A stretch of DNA of 64,000 bases from Mycolicibacterium thermoresistibile (GCF_900187065.1 NZ_LT906483.1:2914001-2978000), one strand, 5' to 3'; shown: positions 19,016 to 30,566, counted from the stretch's first letter. Program-made: numbers and translations. Notes: generated by a model from the sequence alone, not told the origin.

Positions 19016-19829
19016 GGGCCATATCCTGCCCGAACCCCGCGGCGCGGTGATCGGCAGCCACCGCGGCGCGGTGCTCAGCAAGGGTGCGGTCCACCCGGTG
19101 GGATCGCTCGACCAGCGGCAACGTTCGCAGCTTGCGTTCGAGGTGCCACTGCAGGTGCGCCGCGATCAGACCGCTGGCCTGACTGCGGTGCGCCGGCGAG
19201 GAGGCCTGGGCGAACTCCCAGTCCCCGTCGTGCAGCGCGCTCATCAACTCCAGCACCGCCTGCGGCGGGGTCACCGCCCCGGCCGGCCGGCAGTGCAGGC
19301 AGACGCTGCCGCCGGCGGCGATGTGGAAGGCCCGGTGCGGGCCCGGCGCGGCGCACCGGGCACATTCGGTCAACGCGGGCGCCCATCCGGCGATCCCCAT
19401 GGCGCGCAACAGATACGCGTCGAGCACCAGATCGCGCGGGCGGCTGCCGTCGGCCACCGCGCGCAGGGCGGCGACGGTCAGCCGATGCAACGCCGGCACC
19501 GGGGCGCGCTCCTCCCCGGCGAGCCGTTCGGCGGTCTCCAGCATGGCGCAGGCGCAGGTGTAACGGCCGTAATCGCTGACGATGTCGGCCGCGAACGCGT
19601 CGATGGCCTGCACCTGGGTCACGATGTCGAGGTTGCGTCCGGGATGGAGCTGAACGTCGATGTGGGCGAACGGTTCCAGCCGGGCGCCGAACTTGCTGCG
19701 GGTGCGCCGCACCCCCTTGGCCACCGCGCGCACCAAACCGTGCTCACGGGTGAGCAGGGTGACGATCCGGTCCGCCTCGCCGAGCTTGTGCTGGCGAAGC
19801 ACCACCGCACGATCCCGGTACAGCCGCAT
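18966..19829 (-). CDS. recO: DNA repair protein RecO
   Basis: 287 residues. N-terminal OB fold ([20 protein letters not shown]) and a C-terminal zinc module with CARC and CLHC pairs (about residues 155-180). It loads RecA with RecR in recombinational repair of gaps. The reading frame stays open far upstream, but homology begins at the ATG at 19829. The C-terminal end overlaps uppS by 50 nt, so the two are likely cotranscribed. Confidence 0.92.
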   Translation of the reverse strand: MRLYRDRAVVLRQHKLGEADRIVTLLTREHGLVRAVAKGVRRTRSKFGARLEPFAHIDVQLHPGRNLDIVTQVQAIDAFAADIVSDYGRYTCACAMLETAERLAGEERAPVPALHRLTVAALRAVADGSRPRDLVLDAYLLRAMGIAGWAPALTECARCAAPGPHRAFHIAAGGSVCLHCRPAGAVTPPQAVLELMSALHDGDWEFAQASSPAHRSQASGLIAAHLQWHLERKLRTLPLVERSHRVDRTLAEHRAAVAADHRAAGFGQDMAHGVEAGRGPDGQAVVG

Positions 19830-19892
19830 TGCACCAGTCTCCCATCGCGACCCCACACCGCCCGCACGCAGCGCCGGATATCCTCGAAAACG

Positions 19893-21380
19893 ATGGTCGA
19901 CGCGTACAAACCCCCAGCCAAGCTGCCGACCCTCACCGACCTGCTCTACCAGCTGGCGAGCGGTGCCGTCACCTCCCAGGAACTGGTACGCCGGTCGTTG
20001 CGGGCAATCGAGGCCAGCCAGTCGACCCTGAACGCGTTCCGGGTGGTGCTGGCCGATCGAGCGCTGGCCGAGGCCGCCGAAGCGGACCGCAAACGCGCTG
20101 CGGGCGAACATCTTCCGCTGCTGGGCGTGCCGATCGCCGTCAAAGACGACGTGGACATCGCAGGGGTACCCACCCGGTTCGGCGCTGTCGGCGATGTGCC
20201 GCCGGCCACCGAGGACGCCGAGGTGGTGCGCCGGCTGCGCGCCGCCGGGGCGGTCATCGTCGGCAAGACCCACACCTGTGAACTGGGCCAGTGGCCGTTC
20301 ACCAGCGGCCCGGCGTTCGGCCACACCCGCAATCCGTGGTCGCCCCGGCACACCCCGGGCGGCTCCTCGGGCGGCAGCGCCGCAGCGGTGGCGGCCGGCC
20401 TGGTCACCGCCGCCATCGGCTCCGACGGCGCGGGCAGTGTGCGGATTCCCGCCGCCTGGACACATCTGGTCGGGATCAAACCGCAGCGCGGCCGGATCTC
20501 CACCTGGCCGTTGCCGGAGGCGTTCAACGGCATCACCGTGCACGGGGTGCTGGCCCGCACCGTCACCGACGCGGCGCTGGTGCTCGACGCGGCGTCGGGC
20601 AATGCGCCCGGTGATCTGCACCAGCCGCCACCGGTCCGGGTGTCGGACTATGTCGGGCAGGCGCCCGGCCCACTGAGGATCGCGGTGTCGACCAAGTTCC
20701 CGTTCACGCTGTTCCGCGCGAAGCTGCATCCGGAGATCCGGGCCGCCGTGCAGACCGTGGCCGACCAACTCGAACAACTCGGCCACACCGTGTTCCCCGC
20801 CGATCCGGAATACACCGTGGGCATGTCGTGGAGTTTCCTGTCCCGGTCCACCGCCGGACTGCTGGACTGGTCCCGCCGGCTCGGTGACAACGTGCTGTGG
20901 GACAAACGCACCGTGGCCAACATGCGGCTGGGCCGGCTGCTGTCGGAGAGCGCGCTGCGCAAGGCGCGGGCCCGGGAGGCGGCCGCCCAGCGGCGGATGA
21001 GCTGGATCTTCAACATCGCCGATGTGGTGTTGGCGCCGACGACGGCGCTGCCGCCGCCGGAGGTGCACGCCTTCGATCAGCTCGGCGGGCTGGCCACCGA
21101 CCGGCTGATGATCAAGGCCTGCCCCGTCACCTGGCCGTGGAATCTGCTCGGCTGGCCGTCGATCAACGTGCCGGCCGGTTTCACCTCCGACGGACTGCCG
21201 ATCGGGGTGCAGCTGATGGGGCCGGCGAACAGCGAGCCGCTGCTCGTCTCGCTGGCCGCCGCGCTGGAGGGCATCAACGGCTGGGCCGCGCGGCAGCCCC
21301 GGCCGTGGTGGCTCACTCCCCCGGCCGCCCCGCCCGCCCCGGCGCCCGCGCCGGCCCGCGAGTTGCGGGCGTCGGCCTGA
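19893..21380 (+). CDS. amiA2: Amidase signature family enzyme (AmiA2-like, Rv2363 position)
   Basis: 495 residues. The Ser-cisSer-Lys triad is visible: Lys in VPIAVKDDVDIAG, cis-Ser in TPGGSSGGSAAAVAAGL and the nucleophile Ser in GSDGAGSVRIPAAW. The family hydrolyses amides; substrate unknown. It ends in a Pro/Ala-rich tail (from about residue 470). ATG 19893 is chosen by homology; the longer open frame upstream is the antisense of recO. It stands between recO and era as in M. tuberculosis. Confidence 0.9.
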   Translation: MVDAYKPPAKLPTLTDLLYQLASGAVTSQELVRRSLRAIEASQSTLNAFRVVLADRALAEAAEADRKRAAGEHLPLLGVPIAVKDDVDIAGVPTRFGAVGDVPPATEDAEVVRRLRAAGAVIVGKTHTCELGQWPFTSGPAFGHTRNPWSPRHTPGGSSGGSAAAVAAGLVTAAIGSDGAGSVRIPAAWTHLVGIKPQRGRISTWPLPEAFNGITVHGVLARTVTDAALVLDAASGNAPGDLHQPPPVRVSDYVGQAPGPLRIAVSTKFPFTLFRAKLHPEIRAAVQTVADQLEQLGHTVFPADPEYTVGMSWSFLSRSTAGLLDWSRRLGDNVLWDKRTVANMRLGRLLSESALRKARAREAAAQRRMSWIFNIADVVLAPTTALPPPEVHAFDQLGGLATDRLMIKACPVTWPWNLLGWPSINVPAGFTSDGLPIGVQLMGPANSEPLLVSLAAALEGINGWAARQPRPWWLTPPAAPPAPAPAPARELRASA

Positions 21381-21534
21381 CCGGAAACCCCGGCCGGCGG
21401 GCGGCACCCGGGCGGGCGGCACCCAGGAGATGAGTGGCCCGGTACTCACGGCTGCGCGCTGACCGGTCGTAACGTCAAAGTGCACGGGGGGTTCTGCCGT
21501 GCCGTCCCGTCCATGGAGTGAACGGAGGGGATCC

Positions 21535-21996
21535 ATGGCCACCACACCATCGACGTTGCTGGCACCGGCCGCGGCGGCGCTGACCGTCTTCGCCGGCGCG
21601 GTCGTTCCGGTCCCGGCACACGCCCAACCACTGCCCTACGGTCCCGACACCTGCATCCAGGGTTTCGTCTGGCGGGAGGCCCGTCCCGGTGACACGGTGT
21701 GCGTGACCCCGGCGGTACGCACCCGCACCGCCCAGGAGAACGCCAACGCCGCCCAGAACCGGGAACCGGGCGGCGGCGCGTACGGACCGGACACCTGCAA
21801 GCAGGGTTTCGTCTGGCGAGAGGCGTTTCCGGGCGACACCGTGTGCGTGACCCCGGCGGTGCGGTCCGAGGCGGCCGCCGACAACGCCGCCGCGGGATCG
21901 CGCAAACAGGCCAACGCGCCCGCGCCGGCAGCACCGGCGGCGCCGCCACGTAACCCGATCTGCGACTTCAACATCCCGTTCGCCCCCGGATGCTGA
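21535..21996 (+). CDS. Secreted protein with two Cys-containing tandem repeats, function unknown
   Basis: 153 residues. A signal peptide (hydrophobic APAAAALTVFAGAVVPVPAHA, predicted cut after AHA) is followed by two near-identical units of about 28 residues, each reading YGPDTC-x-QGFVWREA-x-PGDTVCVTP. They are separated by an Ala/Asn/Gln linker, and a Pro/Ala tail ends in PRNPICDFNIPFAPGC. Each unit has one Cys pair, so small disulfide-closed modules are likely; the tail has another pair. The repeat type is widespread in mycobacterial exported proteins, but I know no function. GGAGGGG is 5-11 nt before ATG 21535. The 154-nt upstream spacer holds a duplicated GGGCGGCACCC and no other clear signal. 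Confidence 0.8.
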   Translation: MATTPSTLLAPAAAALTVFAGAVVPVPAHAQPLPYGPDTCIQGFVWREARPGDTVCVTPAVRTRTAQENANAAQNREPGGGAYGPDTCKQGFVWREAFPGDTVCVTPAVRSEAAADNAAAGSRKQANAPAPAAPAAPPRNPICDFNIPFAPGC

Positions 21997-22008
21997 CCCG
22001 ACGAGCGA

Positions 22009-22962
22009 TCAGAAGCCCAGGCGGCCCAACTGTTTGGGGTCGCGCTGCCAGTTCTTGGCGACCTTGACCCGCAGGTCCAGAAACACCTTCGTGCCGAGCA
22101 GTTTCTCGATCTGCTGACGGGCCGCGGTGCCGACCTCACGCAGCCGGGAGCCGCCCCGGCCGATCACGATGCCCTTCTGGCTGTCGCGTTCGACGTAGAG
22201 GATCGCGTGCACGTCGATGAGATCATCGCGGTCGGGCCGCTTCTCGACCTCGTCGATGACCACGGCCAGCGAGTGCGGCAGTTCGTCGCGGACGCCTTCC
22301 AGCGCCGCCTCCCGGATGAGTTCGGCCATCAGCGTCTCCTCCGGCTCGTCGGTGAGCTCACCGTCGGGGTAGAACGCCGGCCCCGGGGGCAGCTGCGCGG
22401 CCAGCACCTCGATCAGCACATCGGTCTGTTCCCCGGTGACCGCCGAGACGGGCACGATCTCGACGTCGGGACCGACCAGTTCGCTCACCGCGATGAGCTG
22501 TTCGGCGACCCGGTGTTTGGGCACCTTGTCGATCTTGGTGACGATCGCGACCAGGGTGGTGTCGGGGGCCACCGCCCGGATCTGATCGTGAATCCAGCGG
22601 TCCCCCGGCCCGATCGCCTCGTCGGCCGGGATGCACAACCCGATGACGTCGACCGTCGAGTAGGTGTCCTTCACCAGATCGTTGAGCCGCTGACCCAGCA
22701 GGGTGCGGGGGCGGTGCAGACCGGGGGTGTCGACGAGGACGATCTGGAAGTTCTCCCGGTGCACGATGCCGCGAATGGTGTGCCGGGTGGTCTGCGGCCG
22801 GTTCGAGGTGATCGCGACCTTCGCACCCACCAGCGCGTTGGTCAGCGTCGACTTGCCGGTGTTCGGCCGGCCGACCAGACACACGAAACCGGACCGGAAT
22901 TCGCCGTTCCCGCGGGAGTCCTCCGGCCCCGATCCGCTCGGGCTGACATCCTGCGCGGTCAC
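22009..22962 (-). CDS. era: GTPase Era
   Basis: 317 residues. G1 [10 protein letters not shown]3 DTPG, G4 TKID and a C-terminal KH domain ([13 protein letters not shown]) identify Era, a 16S rRNA-binding GTPase for small-subunit assembly. GTG 22962 overlaps the previous gene's stop by 4 nt (GTGA). It is the last gene of the phoH-ybeY-CNNM-cda-like-era run. Confidence 0.95.
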   Translation of the reverse strand: MTAQDVSPSGSGPEDSRGNGEFRSGFVCLVGRPNTGKSTLTNALVGAKVAITSNRPQTTRHTIRGIVHRENFQIVLVDTPGLHRPRTLLGQRLNDLVKDTYSTVDVIGLCIPADEAIGPGDRWIHDQIRAVAPDTTLVAIVTKIDKVPKHRVAEQLIAVSELVGPDVEIVPVSAVTGEQTDVLIEVLAAQLPPGPAFYPDGELTDEPEETLMAELIREAALEGVRDELPHSLAVVIDEVEKRPDRDDLIDVHAILYVERDSQKGIVIGRGGSRLREVGTAARQQIEKLLGTKVFLDLRVKVAKNWQRDPKQLGRLGF

Positions 22963-23276
22963 ACCGGACGCCCCGATCGATCCGTCACGATCACCGCGGC
23001 GTCGGCCGACAGCTCGCGCACCGCCGCCACCCCGGCATCGTCGTGTGACCCGCCGACGAGCACGGCGGCCTCCACACCGGTCGCCCCACTGGACACCGCG
23101 GCGGCCACCGCCGATTGCAGAGCGGTCAGCCGCAGCGCCGACAGGGCCACCGGCGCACCGGCGTAGGTGCGGCCGTCGACGTCTCGGACCGCGGCGCCAC
23201 TGGCCGCCTCGGCCCGCGCCATCGCCCCGCGGGCCAACACCACCAATTTGGCGTCCTCGTCGGACAGTTCAGTCAT
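22959..23276 (-). CDS. Cytidine-deaminase-fold protein lacking zinc ligands (Rv2365c-like)
   Basis: 105 residues, opening [21 protein letters not shown]. Strand-helix order and the [20 protein letters not shown] block resemble cytidine deaminases, but the HAE and PCxxC zinc motifs are absent, so it is unlikely to be an active deaminase. It sits between the CNNM gene and era, with 8-nt and 4-nt overlaps, as in other mycobacteria. Function unknown. Confidence 0.78.
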   Translation of the reverse strand: MTELSDEDAKLVVLARGAMARAEAASGAAVRDVDGRTYAGAPVALSALRLTALQSAVAAAVSSGATGVEAAVLVGGSHDDAGVAAVRELSADAAVIVTDRSGRPV

Positions 23277-24582
23277 CGGCTCCGTCCCTGTCTTCGGTGT
23301 CGTCAGCGTCCTCCGGTTCCACGGGGCTGACCAGCACCGTACCGATCCGTACCCGGCCGCGGTGGTCCGGTCCGCCCTCGGCCCGCAGCCGCAGCCCGTC
23401 CCAGGTCACCTCGGCGCCGGGCAGCGGCACCCGGCCGAGCTCCAGCGCGACCAGCCCACCGACGGTGTCCACGTCGAGATCACCGTCGAATTCGCGTCCG
23501 TACAGTTCGCCGAGATCCTCGATCGGCAACCGGGCCGACACCCGGTACCGGTTGTCGCCCAGGTCCTCGATCGGCGCCACCTCGTCGGTGTCGTACTCGT
23601 CGGCGATCTCACCGACGATCTCCTCCAGCACGTCCTCGATGGTGACCAGCCCGGCGATGGCGCCGTACTCGTCGACCAGCAGGGCCATGTGGTTGCGGTC
23701 GCGCTGCATCTCCCGCAGCAGCTCGTCGAGCGGTTTGGAGTCCGGCACGAACACCGCCGGCCGCATCACCTCCGACACCAGCGTGCCGCGCCCACCGTCG
23801 GTGGAGTAATAGGTGCGCTGCACAAGGTCTTTCAGGTACACCACCCCGACGATGTCGTCGACGTTCTCCCCGATCACCGGGATCCGGGAGTGCCCGCTGC
23901 GCACCGCGAGCGAGGTGGCCTGCCCGGCGGTCTTGTCCTGTTCGATCCAGACCATCTCGGTGCGCGGCACCATCACCTCCCGCGCAGGGGTGTCGCCGAG
24001 TTCGAACACCGACTGGATCATCCGGCGTTCGTCGTCGGCCACCACCCCGCGCTGCTGGGCCAGGTCGACGACCTCACGCAGCTCGATCTCGGAGGCGAAC
24101 GGGCCGTTGCGGAATCCGCGACCCGGTGTCAGCGCGTTGCCGAGCAGCACCAGCAGCCGGCTGATCGGGGTGAGCAGCACCGAGATCGTCTGCAGCGGAA
24201 GGGCGGCCATCAACGCGATGCTGTAGGCGTTCTGCCGTCCGACGGTGCGCGGCCCCACCCCGATGGCCACGAAGCTCACCACCACCATCACCGCGGCGGC
24301 GGTCACCATCCCCCAGCGCAGGCCCAGGTACCCGTCCAGGAAAGCCACCAGCAGCACCGTCGCCGACACCTCGCAGGCGATCCGCAACAGCACGATCAGG
24401 TTGACGTATTTGGGCCGGTCGGCGACCACCCGGGCCAGCCGCACCGCGCCCGGACGCTCATCGCGCACCAACTCCCCGACCCGCGCCGTCGACACCGTGT
24501 TCAGCGCCGAGTCCACCGCCGCCAGCACCCCGGCGAGCGCGACCAGGACGACCGCCGCGACGAGTTGGGCCAGGCCGCTCAC
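23269..24582 (-). CDS. CNNM/CorC-type membrane transporter with CBS domains (Rv2366c-like)
   Basis: 437 residues. An N-terminal DUF21/CNNM transmembrane domain (residues 1-165, about four spans) is followed by two CBS domains ([16 protein letters not shown]... and [18 protein letters not shown]...) with the characteristic [20 protein letters not shown] motif, and then a CorC_HlyC domain. The family is linked to magnesium/divalent cation efflux; the hemolysin name is historical. It ends in an acidic tail. Overlaps ybeY by 4 nt (ATGA-type). Confidence 0.88.
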   Translation of the reverse strand: MSGLAQLVAAVVLVALAGVLAAVDSALNTVSTARVGELVRDERPGAVRLARVVADRPKYVNLIVLLRIACEVSATVLLVAFLDGYLGLRWGMVTAAAVMVVVSFVAIGVGPRTVGRQNAYSIALMAALPLQTISVLLTPISRLLVLLGNALTPGRGFRNGPFASEIELREVVDLAQQRGVVADDERRMIQSVFELGDTPAREVMVPRTEMVWIEQDKTAGQATSLAVRSGHSRIPVIGENVDDIVGVVYLKDLVQRTYYSTDGGRGTLVSEVMRPAVFVPDSKPLDELLREMQRDRNHMALLVDEYGAIAGLVTIEDVLEEIVGEIADEYDTDEVAPIEDLGDNRYRVSARLPIEDLGELYGREFDGDLDVDTVGGLVALELGRVPLPGAEVTWDGLRLRAEGGPDHRGRVRIGTVLVSPVEPEDADDTEDRDGADD

Positions 24583-25115
24583 AGCTGGTCGAAGTACCTG
24601 GACTTGTCCAGCAGCCGCCGGTCCTTCTCGCTCTGCAGCTCCTGGTGATAGGCCTCCACCTGGTCAGCCACCCACTCCTCGAGCAGCCGCCGTTGCAGCG
24701 CGAACATCTCCTTCTCCTCCTCGGGCTCGGCGTGGTCGTAGCCGAGGAGATGCAGCACACCGTGCACGGTGAGCAACGCCAGCTCCTGACCCAGCGAATG
24801 ACCGGCCGCGGCGGCCTGCTCGGCGGCGAACTCCGGGCACAGCACGATGTCCCCGAGCATCGCCGGCCCCGGTTCGGCGGCGTCGGGCCGGCCACCGGGT
24901 TCCAGCTCGTCCATCGGGAAGCTCATCACGTCGGTCGGTCCCGGCAGATCCATCCACCGCATGTGCAGATCGGCCATCGCGGCGGGATCGAGCAGGACCA
25001 TCGACAGCTCGGCGGCCGGATGGACGTTCATCTTCTCGATCACGAACCGGGCGACGCTGATCAGTTCCTCTTCACAGACGTCGATACCGGACTCGTTGGA
25101 GACTTCGATACTCAT
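24579..25115 (-). CDS. ybeY: Endoribonuclease YbeY
   Basis: 178 residues. The zinc motif [11 protein letters not shown] (H-x3-H-x5-H) is intact, and [10 protein letters not shown] is the family's substrate region. YbeY takes part in 16S rRNA 3'-end maturation and ribosome quality control. ATG 25115 is the third of three identical start modules created by a 23-bp tandem repeat (see repeat and leader ORFs). It lies downstream of phoH. Confidence 0.94.
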   Translation of the reverse strand: MSIEVSNESGIDVCEEELISVARFVIEKMNVHPAAELSMVLLDPAAMADLHMRWMDLPGPTDVMSFPMDELEPGGRPDAAEPGPAMLGDIVLCPEFAAEQAAAAGHSLGQELALLTVHGVLHLLGYDHAEPEEEKEMFALQRRLLEEWVADQVEAYHQELQSEKDRRLLDKSRYFDQL

Positions 25116-25138
25116 CGGCTCCGCCTGGGGATACTCAT
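25112..25138 (-). CDS. Leader mini-ORF 2 upstream of ybeY (MSIPRRSR)
   Basis: Identical to mini-ORF 1 and 23 nt downstream of it. Its TGA overlaps the real ybeY ATG as ATGA, so translation of the short ORFs could hand ribosomes on to ybeY. Confidence 0.4.
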   Translation of the reverse strand: MSIPRRSR

Positions 25139-25161
25139 CGGCTCCGCCTGGGGATACTCAT
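25135..25161 (-). CDS. Leader mini-ORF 1 upstream of ybeY (MSIPRRSR)
   Basis: Eight codons plus TGA. Its ATG (25159-25161) begins 12 nt after the phoH stop. Its TGA overlaps the ATG of mini-ORF 2 as ATGA. It arises from the 23-bp repeat; whether it is translated is unknown. Confidence 0.4.
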   Translation of the reverse strand: MSIPRRSR

Positions 25162-25172
25162 CGGCGCCCTCG

Positions 25173-26216
<1,044 letters not shown>

Positions 26217-26262
26217 GTGGTGTTTTCTGCCTGCCTTCTTTCTCGAGCCTGGGTTGACCGCC

Positions 26263-26268
26263 AGTTTA
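26263..26268 (-). promoter_or_regulatory. Probable -10 element (TAAACT) for the phoH operon
   Basis: TAAACT on the minus strand, 47-52 nt upstream of the phoH start. It lies in the 121-nt gap between the phoH start and the mmpL stop, so phoH and the genes below can be transcribed apart from mmpS-mmpL. Confidence 0.4.
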
Positions 26269-26337
26269 GCCTCGCCCGACGCGCCGTCCCAACACATGAC
26301 CGTCGGGCGCAGCGGGTGCGGCGCGACCGCCCGGCGG

Positions 26338-29250
26338 TCACGGCGACGGCGCACCGGAGCCGCCGGGCCCGACCGGGATCGGTTCGGTGGCGGCGGCCGA
26401 TCGGGACACCGGCGGGCGCGGCGGACGGTTGTACACCACCAGCGGCCACCAGAACCACCGGCCCAGCAGCGCCGCGATCGACGGCATCATGAACGCACGC
26501 ACGATGAACGTGTCGAACAGCAGGCCCAGCCCGATCGTCGTCCCGACCTGCGCCATCACCCGCAGATCGCTGACCACCATCGACCCCATCGTCGCCGCGA
26601 ACACCACGCCCGCGACGGTGACCACACTGCCGGTGCCGCCCATCGACCGGATGATCCCGGTCTTCAACCCGGCCGGGATCTCCTCCTTGAACCGCGACGC
26701 CAACAGCAGGTTGTAGTCCGAACCGACGGCCAGCAGCGCGATGATCGACATCGCCAGCACCATCCAGTGCAGCTCGATCCCCACGACGTACTGCCAGACC
26801 AGAACCGACAACCCGAACGAGGCGCCCAGCGACAACGTCACCGTCCCGACGATGACCAGCGCCGCGATGAGGCTGCGGGTGACCGCGAGCATGATCAGGA
26901 AGACCAGGCAGATCGCCGAGATGAGCGCGATCAGCAGGTCGTAGCGGGAACCGTCGGACATGTCCTTGAACGTGGCCGCGGTGCCGCCCAGCGAGATCTT
27001 GGCGTCCTCCAGCGGTGTGCCCTTGAGCGCCTCGATCGCCGCGATCTTGATCGGTTCCACCCGGGAGATGCCCGCCTCGGTGGCGGGGTTGTCGCGGTGG
27101 GAGATGATCATCCGCACGGTCTTGCCGTCCGGGGAGATGAACGCGTCCATCACCCGCTTGAAGTCGGGGTTCTCGAACACCTCCGGCGGCAGGTAGAACG
27201 AGTCGTCGTTCTTCGCCGCGTCGAACGCCTTGCCCATCTCGGTGGAGTTCTGGGTCAGCTCGTCCATCTGGTCGTAGAACCCGGCCATGGTGGAGTACGT
27301 CGTCAGCAGCATGTGCTGCATGTTCTCCATGGTCGCGATCATCGGCGGGAACGACTCGAGCATCTGCGGCATCAGCACCGCCATCTGGTCCATGTTGCCG
27401 ATCGACGCGTCGAACGTGTCGGTCATCGCGCTGACGCCGTCCAGGGCGTCGAACATCGACCGGAACGCCCAGCAGATGGGGATGTTGTAGCAGTGCGGTT
27501 CCCAGTAGAAGTAGTTGCGGATGGGCCGGAAGAAATCGTCGAAATCCGCCATCGCGTCACGCAACTGGTGGACGGTCTCCTGCATGCCTTTCATGTCGGC
27601 GATCATGTCGGTGCTGACGCCGGTGAACTGGGTCATCAACCGGTACAACCGCTTCATCGTCTGCACCGTCTCCGCGAGCTCCTCGGCCTGGGTGCGCATG
27701 TCGGTGATGCGGTCCTTCATGAGCTTCATGTTCTGCTGCTGACCGACCCCCTGCATGCTGATCAGGAACGGGATCGAGGTGTGGGCGATCGGCATGCCGT
27801 CGGGGCGGGTGACGGACTGCACCCGGGCGACGCCCTCCACCGCGAACACCCGTTTGGCCAGCCGGTCCAGCACCAGGAAATCGGCGGAGTTGCGCAGATC
27901 GCGGTCGGTCTGGACCAGCAGCACCTCCGGACTCATCCGCGACATCGAGAAGTGCTCGGTGGCCGCGCGCAGGCCGACGTTGGCGGGGATGTCGCCGGGA
28001 ACGTAGCGGGTGTCGTCATAACTGGTCTGATAGCCCGGCAGGGCGGCCAGACCGATCAGCGCCAGCGTCAGCGACGCCACCATGATCGGACCGGGCCAGC
28101 GCACCACCATGGTCCCGATCCGCCGCCAGGTGCGGATCCGCATGGCGCGTCTGGGTTCGAGCAGCCCGAAGCGGCTCGCGACGGCGACCACCGCCGGGCC
28201 CATCGTCAGGGCGACCGCCACCCCCGCGGCGACGCCGACGGCGCACGGCACCCCCATGCTCTGGAAGTACGGCATCCGGGTGAAGCTCAGGCACAGCATC
28301 GCGCCGGCGATGGTCAGGCCGGATCCGAGCACCACGTGCGCGGTGCCCCGGAACATCTCGTAGTAGGCGCTCTCCGGGTCGGCGCCGGCCACCCGGGCTT
28401 CCTGATACCGGCCGACCATGAAGATCGCGTAGTCGGTGCCGGCGGCGACGGCCAGCGCGACCAGCAGGTTCACCGCGAACGTCGACAGTCCGATGATCTG
28501 GAAGTGGCCGAGTGCGGCGACGATGCCCCGCGCGATCGACAGCTGAACGATGACCATCGCGATCAGCAGCACGACGGTCGGGATCGACCGGTAGAAGAAC
28601 AGCAGCACGACGGTGATCACCGTGAAGGTGACCAGCAGGATGATGGCCATGCTGCGCTCGCCGGCGATGTTCATGTCGGCGGTCAGCGCGGCGGGGCCGG
28701 TGACGTGGACCTCCACCCCCGGCGGCGGCGACGACGCGTCGACGATCGCGCGGACGGCCGCCACCGACTCGTTGGATTTGGTCTCGCCCATGTTCCCGGC
28801 GAGGTTCAGCTGCACGTAGACGGCCCGGCCGTCCGAGCTCTCGGCGCTGGCCTCGGTCAGCGGGTCGCCCCACATGTCCTGGACGTTGCGGACGTGGTCG
28901 GTGTCGGCCTCGAGCCGGTCGACCAGGTCGGTGTAGTAGGCGTAGGCGTCGTCGCCGAGCGGATGATCGCTCTTGAGGACGATCATCACCATCGAGTCGG
29001 AGTCCGACTCCTCGAACAGCCGACCCATATCGGCCATGGCCTGCATCGACGGTGCGTTGCTCGGGCTCATCGACACCGCGTTCTGGGCGGCGACGACCTC
29101 GAGCTGCGGGGCGACGCTGTTGAGCGCGACCATCACCAGCAGCCAGCCCAGGATGATCGGGAGGGCCAGGCGGCGGATCCAGCGCGCCACCGCGGTGGGC
29201 TCGCGGAGCGGCTTGCGGGTCACGGTCGGCTGGCCGAAGGGACGGGTCAT
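26338..29250 (-). CDS. mmpL4: MmpL4/MmpL5-type RND transporter
   Basis: 970 residues, RND superfamily, about twelve transmembrane helices in two sets with two large periplasmic domains. The sequence follows MmpL4 closely: [16 protein letters not shown] at the start, [18 protein letters not shown] in the first membrane set, the signature [20 protein letters not shown] and [14 protein letters not shown] in the second periplasmic domain, and [17 protein letters not shown] in the second set. In M. tuberculosis MmpL4 and MmpL5 with their MmpS partners export mycobactin/carboxymycobactin. ATG overlaps the mmpS stop by 4 nt. The MmpL4 versus MmpL5 label is not settled by sequence reading. Confidence 0.9.
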   Translation of the reverse strand: MTRPFGQPTVTRKPLREPTAVARWIRRLALPIILGWLLVMVALNSVAPQLEVVAAQNAVSMSPSNAPSMQAMADMGRLFEESDSDSMVMIVLKSDHPLGDDAYAYYTDLVDRLEADTDHVRNVQDMWGDPLTEASAESSDGRAVYVQLNLAGNMGETKSNESVAAVRAIVDASSPPPGVEVHVTGPAALTADMNIAGERSMAIILLVTFTVITVVLLFFYRSIPTVVLLIAMVIVQLSIARGIVAALGHFQIIGLSTFAVNLLVALAVAAGTDYAIFMVGRYQEARVAGADPESAYYEMFRGTAHVVLGSGLTIAGAMLCLSFTRMPYFQSMGVPCAVGVAAGVAVALTMGPAVVAVASRFGLLEPRRAMRIRTWRRIGTMVVRWPGPIMVASLTLALIGLAALPGYQTSYDDTRYVPGDIPANVGLRAATEHFSMSRMSPEVLLVQTDRDLRNSADFLVLDRLAKRVFAVEGVARVQSVTRPDGMPIAHTSIPFLISMQGVGQQQNMKLMKDRITDMRTQAEELAETVQTMKRLYRLMTQFTGVSTDMIADMKGMQETVHQLRDAMADFDDFFRPIRNYFYWEPHCYNIPICWAFRSMFDALDGVSAMTDTFDASIGNMDQMAVLMPQMLESFPPMIATMENMQHMLLTTYSTMAGFYDQMDELTQNSTEMGKAFDAAKNDDSFYLPPEVFENPDFKRVMDAFISPDGKTVRMIISHRDNPATEAGISRVEPIKIAAIEALKGTPLEDAKISLGGTAATFKDMSDGSRYDLLIALISAICLVFLIMLAVTRSLIAALVIVGTVTLSLGASFGLSVLVWQYVVGIELHWMVLAMSIIALLAVGSDYNLLLASRFKEEIPAGLKTGIIRSMGGTGSVVTVAGVVFAATMGSMVVSDLRVMAQVGTTIGLGLLFDTFIVRAFMMPSIAALLGRWFWWPLVVYNRPPRPPVSRSAAATEPIPVGPGGSGAPSP

Positions 29251-29708
29251 GCGGACTTCGTGAAGCAGTAGACGTAGGCCGAGACGCGCTGCGTGGTCCG
29301 TTCGTCCTTCACCACGCCGTCCGAGACGATGCGGCAGCCGATGAAATCGCTGTCACCCTGGGCCAGAACGTTGCCCGCCATCGCCGGGGAGTTGGTGACG
29401 ATCTCGATCGACCAGGGCAGCGTGGCGCCGTTGACCTGGTGCGGATCTCCCTCGGCGTCGATGTAGTTGATGTCGGCCACCGTGCCCGGGGCGCCGAAGA
29501 TCTCGTAGCGCACCCGTTTGGGGTTTGCCTTGTCGGTGTCCACAGACGTACTCCCCGCGTAGGTCGGTAGCTGTTCAGAGCCGAAGATGCCGCGTATGCG
29601 CCACACCGCGAATCCGCCGATGGCGACCACGACCACCATGACGAGCGGAATCCATGCTCGGGCCAGACGGGTGAGAATCGCCGAATCCTTCGCCTTCGAG
29701 GTCCACAA
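29247..29708 (-). CDS. mmpS4: MmpS4/MmpS5-type accessory protein
   Basis: 153 residues. One N-terminal transmembrane helix ([20 protein letters not shown]) then a beta-rich periplasmic domain ([20 protein letters not shown] ... YVYCFTKSA) as in MmpS4. It works with MmpL in siderophore export. The only start before the membrane helix is TTG at 29708; an in-frame stop and no ATG or GTG lie above it. An IdeR-like box ends 19 nt upstream, so the transcript leader must be very short. Confidence 0.88.
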   Translation of the reverse strand: MWTSKAKDSAILTRLARAWIPLVMVVVVAIGGFAVWRIRGIFGSEQLPTYAGSTSVDTDKANPKRVRYEIFGAPGTVADINYIDAEGDPHQVNGATLPWSIEIVTNSPAMAGNVLAQGDSDFIGCRIVSDGVVKDERTTQRVSAYVYCFTKSA

Positions 29709-29726
29709 TCGTTCACATACGATCCG

Positions 29727-29745
29727 AAAGGGAAGGCTAACCTAC
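29727..29745 (-). promoter_or_regulatory. IdeR-like iron box upstream of mmpS-mmpL
   Basis: Plus-strand 29727-29745 matches the IdeR consensus TTAGGTTAGGCTAACCTAA at 14 of 19 positions, with the core AGGCTAACCTA intact. The rest of the 83-nt spacer to rsmE holds a duplicated TACCCCTGG (29767-29788) and nothing else clear. Confidence 0.75.
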
Positions 29746-29791
29746 GAAATCACCGGGGAGGCAAGTACCCCTGGCGATACCCCTGGGAGTT

Positions 29792-30541
29792 TCACCGCCA
29801 GCGCGGGGTGAGCACACCGATCGCGCCGAGGGCCACCGCGGCCGCCGTCGAGGTGCGCAGCACGGTGGGCCCCAACCGCACCGCCCGGGCCCCGGCCTCC
29901 TGCAGCTCGGCGATCTCGTCGTCGGTGATGCCGCCTTCCGGCCCGACGATCAGCGTCACCGCCTCGACCGGCTGCCACCCGACCGCGGTGAGCGGTACCG
30001 CCGCCGCCTCGTGCAGCACCAGCGCCACCGCCCCGCCCGCCACGTCGTCGGCCACCCGGGCGGTCAACTCGGCGGTGCTCACCACCCCGCCCACGGCCGG
30101 GATGTGGGCTCGGCGGGACTGCCGGGCCGCCGACCGGATCACCGCGCGCCAGCGCCGCAACCCCTTGTCCACCTTCTGGGGGCCGTCCCAGCGGGCGACG
30201 CACCGCGCGGCCTGCCAGGCCAGAAACGCGTCGGCGCCGGCCTCGGTCGCGGTCTCCACCGCGAGTTCCGCGCGATCGGACTTGGGCAGCGCCTGGACCA
30301 CGGTGACGGTCGGGGTGGGCAGGTCGACGGTCCGCCGGTCCAGCACCCGGGCCGCCAGCCTGCCCCGGACCGCCTCCTCGACCACACAGTGCGCGATCAC
30401 CCCGGCGCCGTCGCCGAGGTCGATCTCCTCGCCCACCCGGATGCGCCGCACGTTGGCGGCGTGATGGCCTTCGTCGCCGTCGACGACGGCGGTGTCACCG
30501 ACCGCGGGCACGGTGTCGATGTAGAACAGGGCGCGGCTCAC
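29792..30541 (-). CDS. rsmE: 16S rRNA m3U1498 methyltransferase RsmE
   Basis: 249 residues, SPOUT methyltransferase. A PUA-like N-terminal domain ([20 protein letters not shown]) is followed by the trefoil-knot end ([37 protein letters not shown]). It methylates N3 of U1498 in the ribosome decoding region. GTG start at 30541. It lies downstream of dnaJ2 as in M. tuberculosis (Rv2372c-Rv2373c). Confidence 0.94.
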   Translation of the reverse strand: MSRALFYIDTVPAVGDTAVVDGDEGHHAANVRRIRVGEEIDLGDGAGVIAHCVVEEAVRGRLAARVLDRRTVDLPTPTVTVVQALPKSDRAELAVETATEAGADAFLAWQAARCVARWDGPQKVDKGLRRWRAVIRSAARQSRRAHIPAVGGVVSTAELTARVADDVAGGAVALVLHEAAAVPLTAVGWQPVEAVTLIVGPEGGITDDEIAELQEAGARAVRLGPTVLRTSTAAAVALGAIGVLTPRWR

Positions 30542-30566
30542 CGCCGGTCACCCCGCGCCGAGAGAC

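Larger units (their letters stand above)
25107..25165. repeat. 23-bp tandem repeat (2.6 copies) carrying the ybeY start module
   Basis: Copies at 25107-25129 and 25130-25152 are identical and 25153-25165 is a partial third. On the minus strand each unit holds a purine-rich ribosome site (AGGCGGAG) followed by ATGAGTATC, so the ribosome site, ATG and first codons of ybeY have been copied upstream. Confidence 0.92.

Noticed and set aside
18954..19892. N-terminal extension of the amidase frame
   Set aside because: It is antisense to recO; the amidase family begins at ATG 19893.
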